From Rhizophagus sp. LPA8_4_AMF (taxonomy: Eukaryota; Glomeromycota; Glomeromycetes; Glomerales; Glomeraceae), in the NCBI GenBank assembly GCA_021464525.1, contig JADRCO010000365.1, positions 1-35,922 of the forward strand: a stretch of 35,922 bases of DNA, in the 5' to 3' direction. Positions within the stretch are counted from its first letter, which is position 1. Each line of letters opens with the position of its first letter. This document shows, piece by piece, positions 30,701 to 35,922 of this stretch. A program made the translations under genes and the position numbers. The notes beneath the pieces were generated by a model that made no database searches, was not told the origin of the DNA, and saw only the letters and a program-made list of their open reading frames with translations.

Positions 30701-32036
30701 TATCTAAAAGATAGGCATCAGCACCTCCCTTAATAACACATCCAGTTGTACCGCTGGCTGCTACTTCATTCTCCTCCATCCGCAATTTAGCTCCAAGCTC
30801 TACAGAAATACCAAAGGAACCGTTCTTTATGATCCGGTTCTTCTTTAATATAACAGCTGTCTGTGAAGGTTTTGTATAAGATAGCGTAGGTGGTGGTTCA
30901 AATGCGGTTTCTTCGCGATAGCCAGGGGGTAGAAATCCCCTGTATTTTTTTGACATGGCAGGTTCACGGTTACCGTTGACATAAATTCCTTCTGCGTAAT
31001 TATCGCGGATAATATTATCAATAAGCGTGACTTCATTGGCGTCCAACCATACCAAAACACCTTGCTTATTATGGTGAATTTCATTTCTCTCAGCATATAA
31101 ACTAGATCCATATCGTACTTCAATTGCGTTCAATCCGATATCATGGATGTCGCAATTTGTGATCTTGGCTTTGGCATCGGAAATTACTAAAATACCACCA
31201 GAGTTTCTTGAATTAGAAACAACACATTTGTTCATAAAAAGTGTAGCTCCACGCCCTTCAATACAAATAGGCGGCCCCAAACCAGAACATTTGGTAAACT
31301 GACAATTGTCTATAAAAACATGAGATGTTTCCAGGACTAGAGAGTGTCCTTGAGTGCATTCGACGTTAATATTATACAGTACAATTTTGTTCTTACTGCC
31401 AGAAAACGCATGCGAATAAGGGTTTTTGATCGTCACCTCACCAATTCCTATGATCACAATGTTTCTACCCACAATCGGAGCCATAACATAATATGTACCA
31501 GATTCAAGAATTAATATTACATCTTTGAAGAGTAATGAATCGATTGATACACCTTTGGCTATGTTATGTTGCCTGACATCCTTTGGAGGAGGGAAAGGCA
31601 TCCTCTTACATTGTTGAATAAAGAATTTATCTTCATGAGAAATTTCTTTCAATGTCATTGCAACTAAAATATTAACATATGCACCGGTTTGATTATCATT
31701 TGCAGCATATATCTTTGCAATCATACTGTAAGCTTCTTTGTTACACATTGCATCTAAATCAATAGACGTCTTAAGATAATCCAAAGCTTGAAGCCGCTTT
31801 TCTTCTTCAATAAGATTATAATCACTACAATATTCCATAATAATATCCTTTGCGAGGTTGAAATAAATTCTTGACAATTCTTTCCGTTCTTTGGATGAAA
31901 GCAGCGAAAATGAAGACTTTGGAAGAACCAAAGAAACGACAGAATTAACTTTAAACGCTTTAGAATGTTTCTCTTGGAACCTTTTCAATTCCAGCATATG
32001 GATTTCGAAAGTATTTAGAACATTGACAGACTCCAT
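27795..32036 (-). CDS. Large protein with right-handed beta-helix region and two C-terminal MYND zinc fingers
   Basis: Intronless, 1413 aa; biochemical function unknown. Residues about 50-150 are helical and TPR-like (RIYFNLAKDII; ALDYLKTSIDLDAMCNKEAY). Residues about 165-555 form a parallel beta-helix: repeated short strands with Asn/Ile ladders such as VFIDNCQFTKCSG, ATLFMNKCVVSN, AKITNCDIHDIGLNAIEV, VTLIDNIIRDNYAEGIYV and VVVENNHIHSNKKG, the pattern seen in pectate-lyase-like and FBXO11-like proteins. The middle (about 600-1150) is helical and unrecognised. About 1150-1260 looks like a beta domain (VSLSAIEAPLITITFHLPVS). The end holds two MYND fingers, 1280-1321 and 1366-1408, each C-x2-C, C-x2-C, C-x3-C, H, C with CKSVYYCSKDCQKEDWKRHK or a near copy. 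MYND fingers mediate protein contacts. No signal peptide or membrane segment. The beta-helix and MYND assignments are firm; overall role and partners are not known. Confidence 0.88.
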   Translation of the reverse strand: MESVNVLNTFEIHMLELKRFQEKHSKAFKVNSVVSLVLPKSSFSLLSSKERKELSRIYFNLAKDIIMEYCSDYNLIEEEKRLQALDYLKTSIDLDAMCNKEAYSMIAKIYAANDNQTGAYVNILVAMTLKEISHEDKFFIQQCKRMPFPPPKDVRQHNIAKGVSIDSLLFKDVILILESGTYYVMAPIVGRNIVIIGIGEVTIKNPYSHAFSGSKNKIVLYNINVECTQGHSLVLETSHVFIDNCQFTKCSGLGPPICIEGRGATLFMNKCVVSNSRNSGGILVISDAKAKITNCDIHDIGLNAIEVRYGSSLYAERNEIHHNKQGVLVWLDANEVTLIDNIIRDNYAEGIYVNGNREPAMSKKYRGFLPPGYREETAFEPPPTLSYTKPSQTAVILKKNRIIKNGSFGISVELGAKLRMEENEVAASGTTGCVIKGGADAYLLDNRFHHNMSHGIEIGINYKGNVVVENNHIHSNKKGNFLQPTADTFRDSSVIFGIETRQLFTPIKVINNKIEDNGSNEQEFVDFNVSSNRPGMHLFYEGEPFLYAIGNTYGFNLLKDLDVISDKSYTVTTETSAIRTTSQVKSKQVSMFLGGIGDLRNIVETVHGLMNSTEGQIENFSIKLLFTINDFNPTILTRDLVLLEMISRLPDPKPQPFINIKNLYGQWNKDFVVGVTEILSVWGEKIISSNSYNKLSSCIHSLIEAFENNIDTSNKKSNTIRFNKKLPSWTSFKYSSSTASSILRTLRCWQENKLTATALNWDTKQSGYLFVGGSSPETKRLEDLKKCCKVYEDIDKYICCQLPISSQAQTCNNEHEILRPGARRNMVNVTMLTVPTMEYNVFRTSSIFRAFQVACDIPRSGEKRENSIEDLTLYDHLLLTLLPKLTSLRASLHGTSSVRIQVMPLLGDVIDILLCRLPSTVRFNAIDCSNLADYVSLLSILLTAAPRLKDNSPLTLQLMKLLHPPAKPMKEFVEERLGLNLNILARLTGITFLNAYYQDYAVYVTWNCDITNKVEDKLDTLMTDVISVANICCTAHINRIKGLSVNILVRLFQIMIFRFPEKTMAQLLRTLFASDGFKKHIPNFEMHLVELKTFMTLHLSWSMIIRLEEFKDLKVSIGRYTLRWKTDKIEKSKINTLTNLTGTSKVHSEAEIWLRLIKPVPVGNAERRKKEGSNSTSNISKDQEPTHYYFDSVSLSAIEAPLITITFHLPVSFYDAHKDWILECNVGSETILLASKKLKLSNATQKSVYHDTWVDVSRTGDNNETEGYLTENDDEDAKACKRCGRMSTTRTGGGRCVKCKSVYYCSKDCQKEDWKRHKKECNFDPVIATKPTLSTLTDVSITEENNKIKDNSEVEDNETKKYDDACKRCGKTSTVGAGGGLCSKCKSVFYCSRDCQKEDWKRHKKVDCVGHGQ
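27813..28199 (-). repeat. Internal duplication encoding the two MYND fingers
   Basis: DNA 28074-28199 (finger 1) and 27813-27941 (finger 2) align along their whole length, for example both carry GTGTCTTTTCCAATC and CCACATCGTTTGCATGC on the plus strand. The protein copies differ at few positions (finger 2 has V/D before the last Cys). The 44-residue linker between them is acidic and disordered. This indicates a fairly recent tandem duplication. Confidence 0.85.
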
Positions 32037-34970
32037 AATATCAATAATATCAAAAGAAATGCTTTACACAGAAAATGGGCGTTCTTACCCAAAGGAAGGT
32101 AAACGTTAACTGAGAAAACACAATTTTTTTGGGTATTAATGTACAAATATTGTAGCACAAAAGGACTATTTTGGGTACATTGTTGCGGCGCAGGATTTTC
32201 AATATGATAATTTGGTTTCACATATTGATAAACTAATCATTATTTAGATGACAAGGAATTTGGGATTTTTTTTTTTTTACATACTTAAAAATATATTAGT
32301 TTTGACGTTTAACCTAAATGATAACGTTTTCATTTCATAAAACTTAATGTCAAAATAAGGATCAACGAACGTATCATTTTATATTTATCATTTCAATATC
32401 CTCTTTATATATATGTACGATACAACATTCTAAAAAAATAAAAAATAATGACACAAATTCTAATATTAAGGAAATATTTTTACAATAGGTATGCATTTTA
32501 CGTTACGTTTGCTTTATGCGATTATTAACTTTTACATGATTAATGTTACGTACTATCGCTATACAGAAAATTTAATTCAATCCGCACTCTTCAGAAATTC
32601 ATCAGTCCGTTTTCAATCTGGAAGATAAAGATTGCAGCATTAAGTTCGTAACAACAAATTTATAATTATGAAAATAATAAATTCTCATTATCTTCATTGT
32701 CTATTAAGCTGTTATTGGATGGGAGTGAAACAAGTTTATAGATAGGCGAAAATATTGTATGTATGAGTGGGATAGATTATTTCGAAAATCTGATGTTTGT
32801 AAAATGGCGACTTATAGTTAGCGATATAGATAGAAACAAGTTAGTTGTAGAAATTTACAAGAAGCAAAAAAATAATATGATGCTGGGACTCGCATTAAAT
32901 GGCCTAGGATCCGCGTACTCACACCCTCTTGATAGCATCACACATTTCATTTGCTTCTCTAGCATTTTCTGATTCACTTGAAAATTAATAAAGTTTCGCT
33001 TTGCATCAAAAAAATAAAACATGTTCATGTGCCAATTTTTTAAGTGTCATCGTATAATCAGTCCTGTTGATATTGTAGAATGTAGATGAAATTATTATAT
33101 AAAACTATAAGTTTGATAAAATGACACGTCGCACGTCACGCTTTACCATACTTACTCATCAAAAACTTACGATGAAAGTTGGTGTTATAGAAATTATTTC
33201 AAGCCTGAGTACATGATTAACGTGCATATTAATAGTATCTGAAAGTATCTTTTATTCAGAATCTCTTTGTTTTACATTTTATCCCCAAATAGTAAAAAAA
33301 AAATTATCACTCTCTCGCAATGATTAAAAATTGGAAGGAAGCAAATAGTAAATTAAAAGAAATTTTCTTAACAAACAAATACGTGGCAAAATCAGAGGTG
33401 CTCTATTAAGCAAGTCGAAAGAAGCACGTCTTAATTACTTCGTAGGAGAGAGATAAAAACTACACCTTCAATGCTCTGCAAGGTAAACTTTTGCTTCGTT
33501 AATTTCAGGGTTGAATTCGTAATGCTACTAACTTTGCCTTTTCGGTCTCCTAACCCAATTTAGATGATAAGCCTATGCGTCATAATGATTAGACGTGATC
33601 TGCTTTTCTTTTTTGCTTCTATCATACTATACTTTGCAGAATCTTCTACAAGAAAATGCCAAAAAGATGGAATACATACATCATTTCCGATAGCAATTCC
33701 GTAAAGGTGCCACCATAAATCTTTGATATGCTTTGCAGCAATGAATTCGTACCTGAGTCACGTGCCAAGTTCACATCGCACACACTTATGTTAGTTGGCG
33801 CTATGAAACTCTTCCTGCGCCTCAGCTTCATGTCTTGAAACCCTTAATGAACCTTATATATTAGAGTAAAAATAGTCTAGGAGCTCGTGTGGTCTTGACT
33901 ACGCGAAGTTTGTGAAAAAATACCGAATGATTGGATTGAATTGTTGGACCAATATTTTTAGTGGTCTGTTGAAACTTTACCCCACCCTGGGAGATGAAAG
34001 AATTGCGCCAAGTTCATAGTTCACATTATCCACGGTTTGGTTTTATGATTGGATATACATTTATCCAAGCCCTTTCGATCAACATAACAAAGAATCTGCA
34101 AATATTTTGAGAGCTTTTGAACGCTATATATATACATATATATACATTACCACAAAGATGGTTGGTAGTGATTCAAGAAATTATATCTGGATACAGTGTT
34201 TGGTGGTCGGCATACGGTTATGCTCATAAATGGCAAATTTGCCGTTTTAAAAACAAATTACCATTGTATCAGACTTTCACATTGGTTACATGCGGGGAAG
34301 TCCTGGCTTACCTAATCATACTCTAAGAAATATCGAGATATAGCGTTTATCTCTTATGATGAGATAAAGACTAAACTTTTTTGGCGATTTCTTGCTTAGT
34401 TAGCTATATACTGTATTTTATGCGTGTTCTAAAATTGTTAACAAAAATAATCATATTCACCCATATCTTGCTTGTATTCAGTGTTATAAACAGTAAAAAA
34501 AATTTACGCCAGTTTTTCATACATAAACGTGTTTTTTTATTGGGTTGTACAAACATCAATGTGCATTAACTCAATATTTATTGTGAAGACGTTCAGGGTT
34601 TCCATCTATATTACATAAATTTCCAGAGGACATAAATAAGGTATAACGAACTTCTACTATTATGAAAAATCTTAGTTTATTAGTTTTAGGACGCATAGTC
34701 GTATAGCGGACATGTCATGCAACTCCCACAAACAAAAGAAAACAAAAAACAGATGAAGCTTTCAAAAGATGATTTAGACTGGCATTATTACCACAGCCTT
34801 GGATTGGTACTTCATAACGTATACACTGGACTGACCGGAGATGCATCTATGAAAGCAGATTATAAACCATTAGTATATATGGTATGGTGCTAGACCATAC
34901 CATAGAGGTTATTCTCCGGCAGAAATAATGATTATATATCACAGTTTACAATACATTGTGGGCGTTTCAA
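32037..34970. other. 2.9-kb intergenic region, no confident gene
   Basis: The first part is the promoter side of the beta-helix/MYND gene. Short frames exist but lack domains: 32763-32972 (+), 33646-33831 (-), 34117-34326 (+) and a 46-codon frame from 34753 (+) beginning MKLSKDDLDWHYYHS. On the minus strand at about 32926-32985 there is a short exon-like stretch reading SESENAREANEMCDAIKR before a GTGTGAG, possibly a gene fragment. Parts of 33400-34330 are less AT-rich than the rest and may be decayed coding or mobile DNA. None is supported well enough to call. Confidence 0.4.
34878..34904. repeat. Perfect 11-bp stem hairpin
   Basis: TATGGTATGGT (34878-34888), a five-base loop GCTAG, then ACCATACCATA (34894-34904). 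The stem is perfect. No T-run follows, so it is not a pol III terminator, and no function is assigned. Confidence 0.75.
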
Positions 34971-35785
34971 ATGACGGAATTTAATTCCTGTGAATTTCAT
35001 ATTTTATTATACAATATACAGTATTTATCATTTAACTGAATTCTTTATTTCAGACTTATTTCAATACATATTTAATAATAACGTTGCAGCATTTGTTACT
35101 GCAATGATACGAATCCAAGCATTTATGTTTCTAATATTGATTAGGAACAAAAAAAAGATTTTATAAGATGTTTATTAGTCAGATTTAATGCAAGAATTTT
35201 ATCTTTTCTTTTATATATATATATATTCATAGGAGGACTTCTAGCAACTAAAATATGATCCAATTTACAGCACTTTTATTAATACAAAGAATAGTTAGGT
35301 AACATTCATTCTTGAAACCTTAAAATAACTATTTATGCTGTATAAATTTGACGTGATTGTCATATTATAAAGAATAAAGTTTCGTAATATACATATTATT
35401 ATGTATATGCATAATATCATAAATATAACAATTGCTGTCTTGCTGACATACATATGTTACGCCAATAGTTAGTACGTGGCTTTCTGTAGCTTCGTTCTCA
35501 AAGGAATTTTAATTCCGGTCGAAGTCTATATTTTGTTAAAAAAAAGAAAATTATATTTGTCATTTAAATGAAATTCTTAAACTTTCAGTTTTTTCAGCCT
35601 TTTCTTCTGGTACATTAATGTTACATTGTCTAAGTTCACGTTAGTTTACATCAAGATACTGAATTCAAGCATAATCTGCCGAAATCTAATATTAAAATTT
35701 TAACTGGTCAAATTTTTTTGTGAGAATAATTTATATAAGGATTTCTCTAAGCAACTAAGATATGTTTACAAATTACATTACAAAT
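34971..35785. repeat. Diverged ~290-bp direct duplication
   Basis: Segments 34971-35275 and about 35505-35785 share the same order of words: GGAATTTAATTCC, CATTTAACTGAATTCTT, TTTCAG, a CCAAGCATTTATG/TCAAGCATAATCTG word, TCTAATATT, and CTTCTAGCAACTAAAATATG/TCTCTAAGCAACTAAGATATG followed by TTACAG. Divergence is substantial (substitutions and indels), so the duplication is old. The 230-bp tract between the copies is unrelated. No coding frame is shared. Confidence 0.6.
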
Positions 35786-35787
35786 TA

Positions 35788-35922
35788 CAGTACACTCAAC
35801 CTCCTTTATAGGCACCTCTTGTATAAGCACTCCCTCAGATAATTTGGTCCAAACTTTTTTATAAAGAAAACGCCTCCTTTATAATCACTTTATTAATTAA
35901 AAATATAATCACACTAATCATT
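35788..35922. mobile_element. Left end of a pogo/Tigger-type element, cut by the window edge
   Basis: The sequence begins CAGTACACTCAACCTCCTTT directly after a TA dinucleotide (35786-35787) and continues TATAGGCACCTCTTGTATAA. CAGT-x-(A/C)ACTC followed by a CTTTATA-type subterminal motif is typical of pogo/Tigger terminal repeats. The word CCTCCTTTATA recurs about 70 bases in (35871-35882), like a subterminal repeat. The other end, any transposase and the matching TA duplication would lie beyond 35922, so neither its length nor its completeness can be judged. Confidence 0.55.

Noticed and set aside
34878-34904. Hairpin as a transcription terminator or tRNA-like structure
   Set aside because: No T-run, no cloverleaf and no nearby gene end.

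Overview
The window reads as nuclear DNA of a very AT-rich fungus. Genes carry short introns (mostly about 45-90 bp, GT..AG) and are separated by long, low-complexity intergenic tracts. The combination of a full-size TFIIIC tau138/GTF3C1 orthologue, RFT1, a CREG-like secreted protein, a slicer-type Argonaute and several F-box/LRR-like proteins fits an early-diverging fungus. An arbuscular mycorrhizal glomeromycete (Rhizophagus-like) is most likely. That placement is inferred from gene style and base composition, not from a database match.

Layout. 1-4423: gene-free, repeat-built DNA (degenerate ~150-bp units, a ~200-bp inverted repeat, a quasi-palindromic AT array, a GACCCT/CGTAAA array). 4424-12117 (-): one 17-exon gene for the largest TFIIIC subunit (2091 aa), with a 126-bp pogo-type MITE inside an intron. 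12515-13561 (-): 5-exon CREG-family secreted protein. 14626-16260 (-): F-box protein. 16713-18811 (+): 4-exon RFT1. 18812-19796: two inverted-repeat elements between the convergent RFT1 and Argonaute genes. 19797-22436 (-): intronless Argonaute with the complete DEDH tetrad. 23745-25295 (-): second F-box protein. 27795-32036 (-): intronless 1413-aa protein joining a right-handed beta-helix region to two C-terminal MYND zinc fingers. 32037-35922: mostly featureless AT-rich DNA with a diverged direct duplication and, at the right edge, what looks like one end of a pogo/Tigger-type transposon.

The genes do not form a pathway: they are RNA polymerase III transcription (TFIIIC), ER glycosylation (RFT1), secretion (CREG), small-RNA silencing (Argonaute), ubiquitin ligase adaptors (F-box proteins) and one protein of unknown role. 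There are no operons. F-box 1 and RFT1 are divergent over a 452-bp shared upstream region, and RFT1 and Argonaute are convergent. Most novel for follow-up are the beta-helix/double-MYND protein, the long hairpin next to the Argonaute gene, and the small pogo-like elements. I found no CRISPR array, rRNA or convincing tRNA.
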